From Pseudomonadaceae bacterium (GTDB lineage Bacteria; Pseudomonadota; Gammaproteobacteria; Pseudomonadales; Pseudomonadaceae), in the NCBI GenBank assembly GCA_900766265.1, contig CAAFUS010000017.1, forward strand, positions 310,001-374,000: a stretch of DNA of 64,000 nucleotides, in the 5' to 3' direction. Position 1 is the stretch's first letter. Each line of letters starts with the position of its first letter. The notes beneath the pieces are model-generated. The model did no database searches. It was given only the letters and a program-made list of their open reading frames with translations, and was not told the origin of the DNA. This document shows positions 51,287-60,338 of this stretch, piece by piece. Made by a program: the position numbers and the translations under genes.

Positions 51287-52678
51287 ATGACCGACCCTGT
51301 CCTGATCGATGAGCTGAAAACCCTGGTCGAGCCCGGCAAAGTGCTCACCGACGCCGATTCGCTGGCTACGTACGGCAAGGATTGGACCAAGCAATACGCG
51401 CCAGCGCCCTCGGCGATCGTGTTCCCCAAGAGCGTCGAGCAGGTTCAGGCCATCGTGCGCTGGGCCAACGAGCGCAAAGTCGCTCTGGTGCCTTCGGGCG
51501 GGCGCACCGGCCTGTCGGCCGCGGCGGTGGCGCCGAACGGTGAGGTGGTGGTGTCCTTCGACTACATGAACCAGATCGTCGAATTCAACGCGACCGATCG
51601 AACGGTCGTCTGCCAGCCGGGCGTGGTCACCGCGCAGCTGCAGAACTTCGCCGAAGAGAAGGGCTTGTACTACCCGGTCGATTTCGCCTCGGCGGGTTCC
51701 AGCCAGATCGGCGGCAACATCGGCACCAATGCGGGCGGCATCAAGGTGATCCGCTACGGCATGACCCGCAACTGGGTGGCGGGCCTGAAGGTCGTCACCG
51801 GCAAGGGCGACCTGCTGGAGCTGAACAAGGACCTGATCAAGAACGCCACCGGTTATGACCTGCGCCAGCTGTTCATCGGCGCCGAAGGCACCCTGGGCTT
51901 CGTCGTCGAGGCCACCATGCGCCTGGAGCGCCAGCCGACCAACCTCACCGCGATGGTGCTGGGCACGCCCGATTTCGACTCCATCATGCCGGTGCTGCAT
52001 GCCTTCCAGGACAAGCTCGACCTGACCGCCTTCGAATTCTTCTCCGACAAGTGCCTGGACAAGATTCTCGATCGTGGCGACGTGCCTGCGCCGTTCGAGA
52101 CCCGCGCCCCGTTCTATGCGCTGCTGGAATTCGAAGCCACCACCGACGAGCGTGCCGACCAGGCGCTGGCGACCTTCGAACGTTGCGTCAACGAAGGCTG
52201 GGTGGTCGATGGCGTGATGAGCCAGAGCGAGCAGCAGCTGCAGAACCTCTGGAAGCTGCGCGAGTACATTTCCGAAACCATCTCGCATTTCATTCCGTAC
52301 AAGAACGACATTTCGGTCACCGTCTCGAAGGTTCCGGCCTTCCTCGCCGACATCGACGCGATCGTCAGCCAGAACTACCCCGATTTCGAAGTCCTCTGGT
52401 ATGGCCACATCGGCGACGGCAACCTGCACCTGAACATCCTCAAGCCGCAGGCGTTGTCGAAGGAGGAGTTCTTCGAGAAGTGCGCGACGGTCAACAAGTG
52501 GGTGTTCGAGACCGTCGAGCGCTACAACGGCTCGATTTCCGCCGAGCATGGCGTGGGCATGACCAAGCGCGATTACCTGGCATATAGTCGCTCGCAGGCC
52601 GAGATCGACTATATGAAAGCGATCAAGGCGGTGTTCGATCCGAACGGGATCATGAACCCCGGCAAGATCTTCGCCTGA
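51287..52678 (+). CDS. D-2-hydroxyglutarate dehydrogenase, FAD-linked
   Basis: 463 residues, FAD-binding oxidase of the VAO/PCMH type. FAD site: VPSGGRTGLSAAAVAPNGEV and AGSSQIGGNIGTNAGG. Catalytic/metal-binding C-terminal motifs: WYGHIGDGNLHLN and SAEHGVGMTKRDY. Very close to the P. aeruginosa/P. stutzeri enzyme by recalled sequence. It oxidises D-2-hydroxyglutarate (and D-malate) and passes electrons to ETF. Divergent from serA, whose side reaction makes D2HG, so the pair drives serine synthesis. ATG 51287 matches homologs; a possible earlier ATG at 51257 is not supported. Confidence 0.93.
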   Translation: MTDPVLIDELKTLVEPGKVLTDADSLATYGKDWTKQYAPAPSAIVFPKSVEQVQAIVRWANERKVALVPSGGRTGLSAAAVAPNGEVVVSFDYMNQIVEFNATDRTVVCQPGVVTAQLQNFAEEKGLYYPVDFASAGSSQIGGNIGTNAGGIKVIRYGMTRNWVAGLKVVTGKGDLLELNKDLIKNATGYDLRQLFIGAEGTLGFVVEATMRLERQPTNLTAMVLGTPDFDSIMPVLHAFQDKLDLTAFEFFSDKCLDKILDRGDVPAPFETRAPFYALLEFEATTDERADQALATFERCVNEGWVVDGVMSQSEQQLQNLWKLREYISETISHFIPYKNDISVTVSKVPAFLADIDAIVSQNYPDFEVLWYGHIGDGNLHLNILKPQALSKEEFFEKCATVNKWVFETVERYNGSISAEHGVGMTKRDYLAYSRSQAEIDYMKAIKAVFDPNGIMNPGKIFA

Positions 52679-52683
52679 CCTGC

Positions 52684-52718
52684 ACGGTGGCCGCGCCGTT
52701 CGAGGCGTCGGCCACCGT
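52684..52718 (+). terminator. Hairpin between D2HGDH and FAH genes
   Basis: Perfect 10-bp inverted repeat (52684-52693 with 52709-52718) with a 15-nt loop, just after the dehydrogenase stop and 30 bp before the next start. Little T tract follows (TTGCC), so it may be a leaky terminator or an mRNA-end stabiliser. Confidence 0.5.
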
Positions 52719-52747
52719 CGTTGCCTCTCACCTCTGGAGTTGCCTTT

Positions 52748-53413
52748 GTGACCTACAAACACCAATACATCGACGGCACGCCCATCCACTTCCCCCTGGG
52801 CAAGATCGTCTGCATCGGCCGTAACTATGCCGATCATGCCAAGGAGCTGAACAACCCGGTGCCCACCGAGCCCTTGCTGTTCATCAAGCCGGGCAGCTGC
52901 ACCGTGCCGCTCGAAGGCGGTTTCAGCATTCCCGACGACCGGGGCGAGGTCCACTTCGAGGCCGAGATTGCCGTGTTGATCGGCAAGCCCCTGTCGCGTC
53001 GCCCCAACGAGGAAGAAGTCCGCGACGCCATTTCCGGCTTCGCCCCGGCGCTGGACCTGACCCTGCGCGACGTGCAGTCGCGGCTCAAAGAGAAGGGCCA
53101 TCCGTGGGAGCTGGCCAAGAGCTTCGACGGCGCCTGCGTGCTGGCACCCTTCGTGCCGGGCGATGCAGTGGAGTCGCTGACCGACATCGGCATCCGCCTG
53201 ACCATCAACGGCGAAGTCCGCCAGGATGGCACCAGCCGCGACATGGTCAACGCGATCCTGCCGCTGCTGCAGCACATCAGCGCCAATTTCAGCCTGCAGC
53301 CGGGCGACGTGGTCCTCACTGGCACCCCGGCCGGTGTCGGCCCGCTCAAGCAGGGCGACAATCTGGTGCTGGAACTCGTGGGGCTGTCACGTTTCGAGAG
53401 TCGGGTGCTATAA
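52748..53413 (+). CDS. Fumarylacetoacetate hydrolase family protein
   Basis: 221 residues. FAH fold: VCIGRNYADHAKEL at the start, EPLLFIKPGSC, then metal ligands in EVHFEAEIAVLIGK (Glu-x-Glu), SGFAPALDLTLRD, and LTGTPAGVGPLKQGD. Such short FAH proteins include oxaloacetate decarboxylase/tautomerase and acylpyruvase. Often beside D2HGDH in Pseudomonas. GTG 52748 has CTGGAG about 8 nt upstream. The precise reaction is unassigned. Confidence 0.9.
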   Translation: MTYKHQYIDGTPIHFPLGKIVCIGRNYADHAKELNNPVPTEPLLFIKPGSCTVPLEGGFSIPDDRGEVHFEAEIAVLIGKPLSRRPNEEEVRDAISGFAPALDLTLRDVQSRLKEKGHPWELAKSFDGACVLAPFVPGDAVESLTDIGIRLTINGEVRQDGTSRDMVNAILPLLQHISANFSLQPGDVVLTGTPAGVGPLKQGDNLVLELVGLSRFESRVL

Positions 53414-53569
53414 GCGTCCGCTTTACCCGCGGCGGCGTGCTCGGTCGCGCCGCCCGAGGGGCCTCGTTCGGCTCGTTCGCCTTCCCGTCGCTATCGCGCA
53501 GGTCTCCGTATTAAGTTTGGATTCAGTCTCGTTGTGCTAATAATGCGGCCCCTTCATCGAGTCTCCGAT

Positions 53570-54487
53570 ATGCCGCGTCGTCGCAACGTTCTTTTGATTC
53601 TTGTGGGTGCAGCGCTCCTGTTTGCCGTTGCAGCCGGTCAGTATTACCGCTTCTTCGAGCAAAGCTGGTTCGAATTCCGCCAATGGCAGCACGCGGCGCA
53701 GTGGAAAGACCGCTCGGTATGGTTGCGTGATTACCAGGCCGTGATCGAGGGCAAGGTCATCGAGGGTATCGACGACGACCTGTCGGCGCTGACCTTCAAC
53801 CCGGATCGCAACACCCTCGTGGCCGTGACCAACGCCAATTCCCGCTGGTTGGAGCTGAGCCTCGACGGGGAGGTGCTGCGCAGCATTCCCCTGGAGGGAT
53901 TCGGCGATCCGGAGGCGATCGAGTACGTGGCGGCCGGGCTCTACGTGATCAGCGACGAGCGCACCCAGCGGCTGCTGATGGTTCGGGTCGACGACGAGAC
54001 CCGGGTGATCGATGCCGCTGGTGCTCAGCAGCTTGCGCTGGCCATCGACCGTAACGGAAACAAGGGTTTCGAGGGCCTCGCGTACGATCGCAAGGGGCAG
54101 CGCCTGCTCGTCGCCAAGGAGCGGGACCCGGTGCGAATCTACGAGATCGAGGGGTTCCCGCAGACCGGTGCCGGCCAGGTGCTGGATGTGAAGGTCAGCG
54201 AAGACGCCGAGCGCGATGCGAGATTGTTCGTGCGTGACCTGTCCAGCCTGCATTACAACGAGCAGTACGATCACATGCTGGTGCTGTCGGACGAGTCCCG
54301 GATGGTGCTGGAGCTCGATCAGGACGGCCACCCCGTCAGCCGGCTTTCGCTCCGTGGCGGCGACCATGGGCTCAATGACACCATACCCCAGGCCGAGGGC
54401 ATGACCATGGGCCCCGATGGCACCCTTTATGTCGTCAGCGAGCCCAACCTTTTCTATACCTTCGTCAAGGGTGGCCGAGCGCCGTAG
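53570..54487 (+). CDS. SdiA-regulated-type (YjiK-like) exported protein
   Basis: 305 residues. An N-terminal hydrophobic segment (VLLILVGAALLFAVAAG) acts as anchor or signal. The body is a beta-propeller-like SdiA-regulated domain: LSALTFNPDRNTLVAVTNAN, GDPEAIEYVAAGLYVISDER, GFEGLAYDRKGQRLLVAKER, PQAEGMTMGPDGTLYVVSE. The family role is unclear; the propeller faces the periplasm. ATG 53570 is chosen to place the hydrophobic segment near the start; ATG 53543 is possible. Converges with rpiA. Confidence 0.85.
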   Translation: MPRRRNVLLILVGAALLFAVAAGQYYRFFEQSWFEFRQWQHAAQWKDRSVWLRDYQAVIEGKVIEGIDDDLSALTFNPDRNTLVAVTNANSRWLELSLDGEVLRSIPLEGFGDPEAIEYVAAGLYVISDERTQRLLMVRVDDETRVIDAAGAQQLALAIDRNGNKGFEGLAYDRKGQRLLVAKERDPVRIYEIEGFPQTGAGQVLDVKVSEDAERDARLFVRDLSSLHYNEQYDHMLVLSDESRMVLELDQDGHPVSRLSLRGGDHGLNDTIPQAEGMTMGPDGTLYVVSEPNLFYTFVKGGRAP

Positions 54488-54529
54488 GCGCGAGCCTGCG
54501 GCGACCCTCGGTGCGTTGGCTGTTGGTGC

Positions 54530-55201
54530 TCAGCGGGTAAGCGTCTCGATACCGTTGCGGGTGCCCAGCAGCAGCAGATCGGCCGGGCGGTTGGCGAACA
54601 AGCCATTGGTGACCACGCCGACGATGTTGTTGATCCGCTGTTCGAGTTCGGGGGCGAAGCCGATCATCAGGTTGTGCACGTCCAGAATGACGTTGCCATT
54701 GTCGGTGACCACGCCTTCCCGATAGACCGGATCGCCACCCAGTTTCACCAGCTCGCGCGCCACGTGGCTGCGGGCCATGGGAATGACCTCCACCGGCAGA
54801 GGGAAGGCGCCCAGGCGCTCGACGCGCTTGGAGCCGTCGGCGATGCAGATGAAGGTGCGTGCCACGGCCGCGACGATCTTCTCGCGGGTGAGCGCCGCGC
54901 CGCCGCCCTTGATCAGCTCCAGGTGATCGTTCGCCTCGTCGGCGCCATCGACATAGAACTCCAGGTCCGACACCGAGTTCAGGTCATAGACCGGGATACC
55001 ATGCTTTTTCAGGCGTTCGGCGGTGCCTTCGGAGCTCGCGACGGCGCCGTCGAAGAATCCCTTGTGCTGCGCCAGCAGGTCGATGAAGAAGTTGGCGGTC
55101 GAGCCGGTGCCGACACCGATGATGCTCTTGTCGGTAAGCGAGGGGCGGATGTGGTCGATGGCGGCCTGGGCGACGGCCTGTTTTAGCTGGTCCTGATTCA
55201 T
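54530..55201 (-). CDS. rpiA: Ribose-5-phosphate isomerase A
   Basis: 223 residues. IIGVGTGSTANFFID near the N-terminus is the RpiA signature, DGADEANDHLELIKGGGAAL holds the catalytic Asp-Glu pairs and Lys, and IADGSKRVERLG, PLPVEVIPMA follow. It interconverts ribose-5-phosphate and ribulose-5-phosphate in the pentose phosphate pathway. ATG 55201; divergent from ilvA with 154 bp between them, as in other Pseudomonas. Confidence 0.96.
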   Translation of the reverse strand: MNQDQLKQAVAQAAIDHIRPSLTDKSIIGVGTGSTANFFIDLLAQHKGFFDGAVASSEGTAERLKKHGIPVYDLNSVSDLEFYVDGADEANDHLELIKGGGAALTREKIVAAVARTFICIADGSKRVERLGAFPLPVEVIPMARSHVARELVKLGGDPVYREGVVTDNGNVILDVHNLMIGFAPELEQRINNIVGVVTNGLFANRPADLLLLGTRNGIETLTR

Positions 55202-55355
55202 GGCGGTTCCACGGGGATTGAGGCGAGATGGCCGATTATAGCGATGCGCCGGTGGCAGGTCTGCACACGGACGGAGTACGCCGATTCGCTGTGGTCGCAG
55301 GCTCAGCCGCTGGAGTAGACTCGATGGTCCCCGAAACGCCGCCAAGAATGCTCCG

Positions 55356-56870
55356 ATGCTCGAACACTACGTCAAGATGATCCTCACCTCGCGCGTCTAC
55401 GACGTCGCGGTGGAAACCCCCCTGCAACCGGCCCGCCAGCTCTCCGAGCGGCTTGGCAACCAGGTGCTGCTCAAGCGTGAAGACTTGCAGCCGGTGTTTT
55501 CCTTCAAGATTCGCGGGGCTTACAACAAACTCGCACAGCTGTCGGCCGAGCAGCGCGCCCGGGGCGTCGTCACCGCCTCGGCTGGCAACCATGCCCAGGG
55601 CTTGGCCCTGGCAGCGCGGGAATTGGGGATCAAGGCGACCATCGTCATGCCAAGGACCACACCCGAGCTCAAAGTGCAGGGCGTGCGTGCCCGTGGTGGC
55701 CAGGTCATGTTGCACGGCGATGCCTTTCCCGAAGCGCTGGCCTATTCGCTCAAGCTGGTCGAGGAGCAGGGCTACGTTTATATCCACCCGTACGACGACC
55801 CCTATGTGATTGCCGGGCAGGGCACGGTGGCGATGGAAATCCTACGCCAGCATCAGGGCCCGCTGCATGCGGTGTTCGTCCCGGTGGGCGGCGGCGGCCT
55901 GATTGCGGGAATCGCCGCCTACGTCAAATACCTCTACCCACAGACGCGGGTGATCGGTGTCGAGCCGGACGACTCCAATTGCCTGCAGCAGGCAATGGCC
56001 GCCGGCGAGCGCGTGGTGCTGCCGCAGGTCGGGCTGTTCGCGGACGGCGTCGCCGTGGCACAGATCGGCCAGCATACCTTCGACATCTGCAAGGACTACG
56101 TCGATGAGGTGATCACGGTAAGCACCGACGAAATCTGCGCGGCGATCAAGGACATCTACGATGATACCCGCTCGATCACCGAGCCGGCGGGGGCCCTGGC
56201 CGTGGCCGGAATGAAGAGGTACGTCGAGCGCGACGGCGTGAGCGGCCAGGTGCTGGTGGGCATCGACTCGGGGGCCAACGTCAATTTCGATCGGCTGCGG
56301 CATGTGGCCGAGCGCGCGGAGCTGGGCGAACAGCGCGAGGCGATCATCGCGGTGACCATCCCGGAGCAGCCGGGCAGCTTCAAGGCGTTCTGCGAGGCCA
56401 TCGGCAAGCGCCAGATCACAGAATTCAACTACCGCTATCACACCGACAAGGAAGCGCACATCTTCGTCGGGGTGCAGACCCACCCGGAAAACGATCCGCG
56501 TGTGGCGCTGGTCGAGAAGCTTCGCAGTCAGGGCTTCCCGGTGCAGGACCTGACCGACAACGAGCTGGCCAAGCTGCACATCCGGCACATGGTTGGCGGC
56601 CATGCGGCACGGGTCAGCGAAGAGATGGTGCTGCGCTTCGAGTTTCCCGAGCGGCCGGGTGCGCTGTTCAACTTCCTCGACAAGCTCGGTGGGCGCTGGA
56701 ACATCACCATGTTCCATTACCGTAACCACGGCGCGGCCGACGGCCGTGTGGTGGCCGGTTTGCAGGTGCCGGACGAGGAGCGTCACCTGGTGCCGGCGGC
56801 ACTGGAAGCGATCGGTTATCCCTACTGGGACGAGAGCGACAACCCCGCCTACCAGCTGTTCCTGGGCTGA
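55356..56870 (+). CDS. ilvA: Biosynthetic threonine ammonia-lyase (deaminase)
   Basis: 504 residues. PLP Lys51 in FSFKIRGAYNKL, glycine-rich phosphate loop GGGGLIAGIA, and SAGNHAQG. The C-terminal third has two ACT-like regulatory domains (RHVAERAELGEQREAIIAVT and VLRFEFPERPGALFNFLD) as in isoleucine-inhibited IlvA. It makes 2-oxobutanoate for isoleucine. The stop TGA overlaps the next ATG (TGATG), so the SDR-DoxX gene is coupled. Confidence 0.95.
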   Translation: MLEHYVKMILTSRVYDVAVETPLQPARQLSERLGNQVLLKREDLQPVFSFKIRGAYNKLAQLSAEQRARGVVTASAGNHAQGLALAARELGIKATIVMPRTTPELKVQGVRARGGQVMLHGDAFPEALAYSLKLVEEQGYVYIHPYDDPYVIAGQGTVAMEILRQHQGPLHAVFVPVGGGGLIAGIAAYVKYLYPQTRVIGVEPDDSNCLQQAMAAGERVVLPQVGLFADGVAVAQIGQHTFDICKDYVDEVITVSTDEICAAIKDIYDDTRSITEPAGALAVAGMKRYVERDGVSGQVLVGIDSGANVNFDRLRHVAERAELGEQREAIIAVTIPEQPGSFKAFCEAIGKRQITEFNYRYHTDKEAHIFVGVQTHPENDPRVALVEKLRSQGFPVQDLTDNELAKLHIRHMVGGHAARVSEEMVLRFEFPERPGALFNFLDKLGGRWNITMFHYRNHGAADGRVVAGLQVPDEERHLVPAALEAIGYPYWDESDNPAYQLFLG

Positions 56871-58141
56871 TGCGCATCCTGCTGGTGGGTGGTACCGGAT
56901 TCATCGGCGGCCATCTACTGGCGGCATTGCAGGTGGCCGGCCATTCGCTGGTCGCCACTTCTCGTTCGGGCACCGGACCTCGATTGCCGGGGGTAACGTG
57001 GCAATCGTTGGATCTTGCCGAGCTCGCGAAGAATCCGGGTGCGCTCACCTGGCCAGCGGATACCGAGCTGCTGATCAACGCAGCGGGTGTGCTCGATAAT
57101 GATCCGCAGCGCCTCTCGCAAATACAGGATGCAGGAACCCGGGTGCTGTTCGATCACGCGGCGCAACGGGGCGTTCCTGTGCTGCAGCTGTCGGCGCTGG
57201 GTGCCGGGGATCACCCCGACGTGCCCTTCCTGTCGAGCAAGGCGGCCGCTGATCGATACCTGCTTGGCCTCGGCATCCCTGCGTTGATACTCAGGCCATC
57301 GCTGGTCGTGGGTGAGGGTGGTGCGAGCAGTCAGTGGCTTGCGCGCCTGTCGACGTTACCGCTGGCTCCGCTGCTGAATAACCAGGCGCAGGTGCAGCCG
57401 TTGCACATTACCGATCTGGTGGGCGCCGTGATGGCCTTGCTGCGTGACTGGCCAGAGAACCCGCAGGTCGTGCCGCTGGTGGGCCCTGAGCCGATGACCA
57501 TGGCTGGGCTCGTTGATCACCTGCGTCTGGCGCAGGGACGGCCAAGCGGTCGCTATGTTCCGCTTCCCACACCAGTTTCAAGCCTGGCGGCCCGGCTTGG
57601 CGACCGGCTGGGGTGGCGAGCCTTGAATCGGCAAACCTTGACGCTGGCCAGGCGGGACAACCTGGGGGATGGCGGGCACCTGGAGCGGCTATGTGGCTAT
57701 CGGGTCGCACCGATCGCATCGCGGCTGGGTAGCTGGCCACAGCAGCCGGCGGTCGTCGCCGAGGTGCTGCGGCCGCTGATGCTGGCGGCGCTGGTGATCA
57801 TTTGGCTCGGCACCGCATTCGTCTGTCTGGGACCCGGCTATGACTGGGGGCTGCGCATTTTGGGAGAAGCCGGGATAACCGGGCCGGTCGCCGGATTGCT
57901 GGTGCGTGGCGGTGGGGCCTTCGATGCACTGCTGGGCGTTGGCCTGCTCATCCGGCGCTGGCGCACTGCCGCATTGGCCGCTCAGCTGGCCTTGATGTTG
58001 GGATACACGATGATCATCACGATGATTCTTCCGCATTACTGGCTGGATCCGTTCGCTGCTGTCGGCAAGAACCTGGTGCTGATGGTCGCAACACTTTGGC
58101 TGCTATGGACCGAACCCTCACGAGGAGCCACGCGGCGGTGA
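56870..58141 (+). CDS. NAD-dependent epimerase-like (extended SDR) protein fused to a DoxX-like membrane domain
   Basis: 423 residues. N-terminal extended SDR Rossmann fold: LLVGGTGFIGGHLLAALQV, LINAAGVLDN, and LQLSALGAGD with a SSKAAADRYL active-site-like helix (Lys but Tyr displaced). C-terminal about 120 residues are membrane, four helices (LMLAALVIIWLGTAFVCL, LLVRGGGAFDALLGVGLLI, ALAAQLALMLGYTMIITM, NLVLMVATLWLLWTE), of the DoxX type. The same fusion is known in other Pseudomonadota. Coupled to ilvA upstream and DUF2269 downstream (GTGA). Substrate unknown. Confidence 0.85.
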   Translation: MRILLVGGTGFIGGHLLAALQVAGHSLVATSRSGTGPRLPGVTWQSLDLAELAKNPGALTWPADTELLINAAGVLDNDPQRLSQIQDAGTRVLFDHAAQRGVPVLQLSALGAGDHPDVPFLSSKAAADRYLLGLGIPALILRPSLVVGEGGASSQWLARLSTLPLAPLLNNQAQVQPLHITDLVGAVMALLRDWPENPQVVPLVGPEPMTMAGLVDHLRLAQGRPSGRYVPLPTPVSSLAARLGDRLGWRALNRQTLTLARRDNLGDGGHLERLCGYRVAPIASRLGSWPQQPAVVAEVLRPLMLAALVIIWLGTAFVCLGPGYDWGLRILGEAGITGPVAGLLVRGGGAFDALLGVGLLIRRWRTAALAAQLALMLGYTMIITMILPHYWLDPFAAVGKNLVLMVATLWLLWTEPSRGATRR

Positions 58142-58605
58142 GTCTCTACCTGTTGGTCAAAACGCTGCACATCCTTTCGTCGACCATCCTCTTCGGCACC
58201 GGGCTGGGTTCGGCCTACTACAGCTTGCGCGCCTGGCTCAGCGGGCGGGTGGAGGTCATCGCCGTCACCTTCCGGCATCTGGTGTTCGCCGACTGGGTGT
58301 TCACGGCGACCACCGCGGTTTTCCAACCGCTGTCGGGCCTGGCCCTGGCCCACATGGCGGGCTTCGACCTGACGCAGCCCTGGCTGCTCTGGAGTCTAGT
58401 GCTCTATGTCGTGGCTGGCGCGTGCTGGTTACCGGTCGTATGGCTGCAGATCCGCATCCACCGTCTGGCCGAGCAGGCGCTGCGTGACGGTACGCCAATG
58501 CCTGAGCAGGCGCGGCGTTACATGCGCTGGTGGTTCGCCCTTGGCTGGCCGGCCTTCACCGCGTTTCTCGTCATCTTCTATCTGATGGTGAGCAAGGGCG
58601 CCTGA
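58138..58605 (+). CDS. DUF2269 membrane protein
   Basis: 155 residues, four membrane helices with conserved His: LYLLVKTLHILSSTILFGTG, FADWVFTATTAVFQPLSGL, LLWSLVLYVVAGACWLPVVW and LGWPAFTAFLVIFYLM. Family DUF2269; His and Trp/Arg in the helices suggest possible heme binding, which is inference. GTG 58138 overlaps the preceding stop as GTGA and decides the start. Confidence 0.88.
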   Translation: MSLYLLVKTLHILSSTILFGTGLGSAYYSLRAWLSGRVEVIAVTFRHLVFADWVFTATTAVFQPLSGLALAHMAGFDLTQPWLLWSLVLYVVAGACWLPVVWLQIRIHRLAEQALRDGTPMPEQARRYMRWWFALGWPAFTAFLVIFYLMVSKGA

Positions 58606-58689
58606 GCCCGCTGTACGAGCGACACATTTCAAGGGGTGGCAGCAAGCGGAGCGGGCGCTATCATGCGCCACTTTTTGGAAGGCTCCCCC

Positions 58690-59460
58690 ATGCGCCGCGC
58701 GACCCTCACCACACTGATAGGCCTCGGCCTCTCGGTTCTCACCGTCCTGTTCATCGGGGAAAAGCCGGAGCCGCCGCGAACCTTCAACGAGGCCAAGCAG
58801 ATCGCCCGGTCGATCTACGACGAGCAGCCCGTCACCTTCTACTGCGGTTGCCGCTACAGCGGCAGTACGGTGGATCTGGCCAGCTGCGGTTACACCCCAC
58901 GCAAACAGCCGGCGCGCGCGCAGCAGCTCGAATGGGAGCATGTGGTGCCCGCCTGGGTGATCGGCCGCCAACGCCAGTGCTGGAAGGAGGGCGGCCGCAA
59001 GAGCTGCGCGGCAGGCGACCCGGTGTTCAGTACCGCGGAGGCCGACCTGCATAACCTGGTTCCAAGCATCGGCGAGGTGAACGGCGACCGCTCCAACTTC
59101 GCCCTGGGCATGATTGATGCCAAGCCCAGCCAGTACGGCGCCTGCCCGATGGTGGTGTCGTTCAGTGACAAGGTGGCCATGCCACCCGAGCACGCGCGAG
59201 GGCCGGCGGCGCGTATCTACCTGTACATGGCCGACCAGTACGACCTGCGCCTGTCCTCGCGCGACCGGCGCACCTATGAAGCCTGGAACCGCCTGTATCC
59301 TGTGAGTGATTGGGAGCGCTGGCGCAATCAGGAAGTGAGCTGCGTGATGGGGCGCGAGAATCCCTACGTCGGCCCCTACGATCCGTCCCGCTGCGCCGGC
59401 GCCAATGTGGTCGATCGACTGCGCGATCTACTGCTCGATGCGTTGCGCCAGCTGCGCTGA
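58690..59460 (+). CDS. endA: Endonuclease I family DNase
   Basis: 256 residues. N-terminal signal/anchor (TLTTLIGLGLSVLTVLFIG), then the EndA/NucM core: FYCGCRYSG, LEWEHVVPAWVIG with catalytic His, and ADLHNLVPSIGEVNGDRSN with the metal-binding residues. A secreted or periplasmic nonspecific DNase; its cysteines probably form disulfides. GGAAGG lies ahead of ATG 58690; an earlier in-frame start is unsupported. Confidence 0.92.
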   Translation: MRRATLTTLIGLGLSVLTVLFIGEKPEPPRTFNEAKQIARSIYDEQPVTFYCGCRYSGSTVDLASCGYTPRKQPARAQQLEWEHVVPAWVIGRQRQCWKEGGRKSCAAGDPVFSTAEADLHNLVPSIGEVNGDRSNFALGMIDAKPSQYGACPMVVSFSDKVAMPPEHARGPAARIYLYMADQYDLRLSSRDRRTYEAWNRLYPVSDWERWRNQEVSCVMGRENPYVGPYDPSRCAGANVVDRLRDLLLDALRQLR

Positions 59461-59464
59461 GGCG

Positions 59465-60121
59465 CTAGTCGCGTAGCGTCAGGATCTCCCAGCCACGGGT
59501 CTGGGCGATTTCCCTGAGCACCGGGTCCGGATCGACCGCCACCGGATGACTGACCCGTTCGAGCAACGGCAGGTCGTTGCGCGAATCGCTGTAGAAATAG
59601 CTACCGTCCAGGCTGTGGCCGGTTTCCTTCAGCCAGCGCTCCAGGCGCGTGACTTTGCCTTCCTGGAAGCAGGGCACGTCGGTGGAGCGGCCGGTGTAGC
59701 GCCCGTCGGCCATCTCGCACTCGGTGGCCAGCAGGGTGTCGACGCCCAGACGCACGGCGATCGGGCCGGTAATAAAGCGGTTGGTGGCGGTGATGATCAC
59801 CACCTGATCGCCCGCATCGCGATGCTTGCGAAGCAGCGCTTCGCCCTTGGCCAGGACGATGGGCTCGATGTAGTCACGCATGAATGCCTGGTGCCATTGT
59901 TCCAGCTGGGCCAGCTCGCTGCGCCCCAGCAACTCCTGGCAGAAGTTCTGGTAGGCCAGCACGTCCAGCGTGCCCGCCAGGTAATCCTGATAGAAGGCAT
60001 CGTTGCGTGCGCGGTAGGCCTGGGCATCGACCAGGCCGCTGTTGCACAGGTACTCGCCCCAGGCGTGGTCGCTGTCCCCAGCCAGGAGGGTGTTGTCGAG
60101 ATCGAAAAGAGCCAGGCGCAC
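59465..60121 (-). CDS. HAD-IB family phosphatase (SerB-like)
   Basis: 218 residues. Motif I LALFDLDNTLL with Asp7 and Asp9, motif II VVIITATNRF, motif III with EGKVTRLERWL (Lys) and motif IV YSDSRNDLPLLE. HAD subclass IB, related to phosphoserine phosphatase and to CicA-like proteins; substrate unknown. GTG 60121 has GAGGA about 7 nt upstream. Divergent from rppH, as in other Pseudomonas. Confidence 0.9.
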   Translation of the reverse strand: MRLALFDLDNTLLAGDSDHAWGEYLCNSGLVDAQAYRARNDAFYQDYLAGTLDVLAYQNFCQELLGRSELAQLEQWHQAFMRDYIEPIVLAKGEALLRKHRDAGDQVVIITATNRFITGPIAVRLGVDTLLATECEMADGRYTGRSTDVPCFQEGKVTRLERWLKETGHSLDGSYFYSDSRNDLPLLERVSHPVAVDPDPVLREIAQTRGWEILTLRD

Positions 60122-60338
60122 AAAGGATTCCTCGAGGGCAAAGTGGTTAAGCATAGCGGCTCGTTCGGTGCGGCTGAAGGCTCCTCTGCCTTATGCGCTG
60201 CGCCTGTTGGCGGCAGGCCGTGGAGCGCGTGTCGGTACGCTCCGTCAGACGCTCGGCCAGGCGGCCATATCTGTGCTTCCGACTTCGCGCATTTTTGTGG
60301 AACAATGCCGAAACATGCGTTTTTCCGAGGTTGCAGCG

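Noticed and set aside
51203..53275. 690-residue frame antisense to D2HGDH and the FAH gene
   Set aside because: Spans two well-supported opposite-strand genes; artefact of GC-rich third positions.
53431..53454. GC-rich inverted repeat after the FAH gene
   Set aside because: Simple-sequence GGC/GCC arms of 7 bp and no T tract; chance pairing is likely in this GC content.
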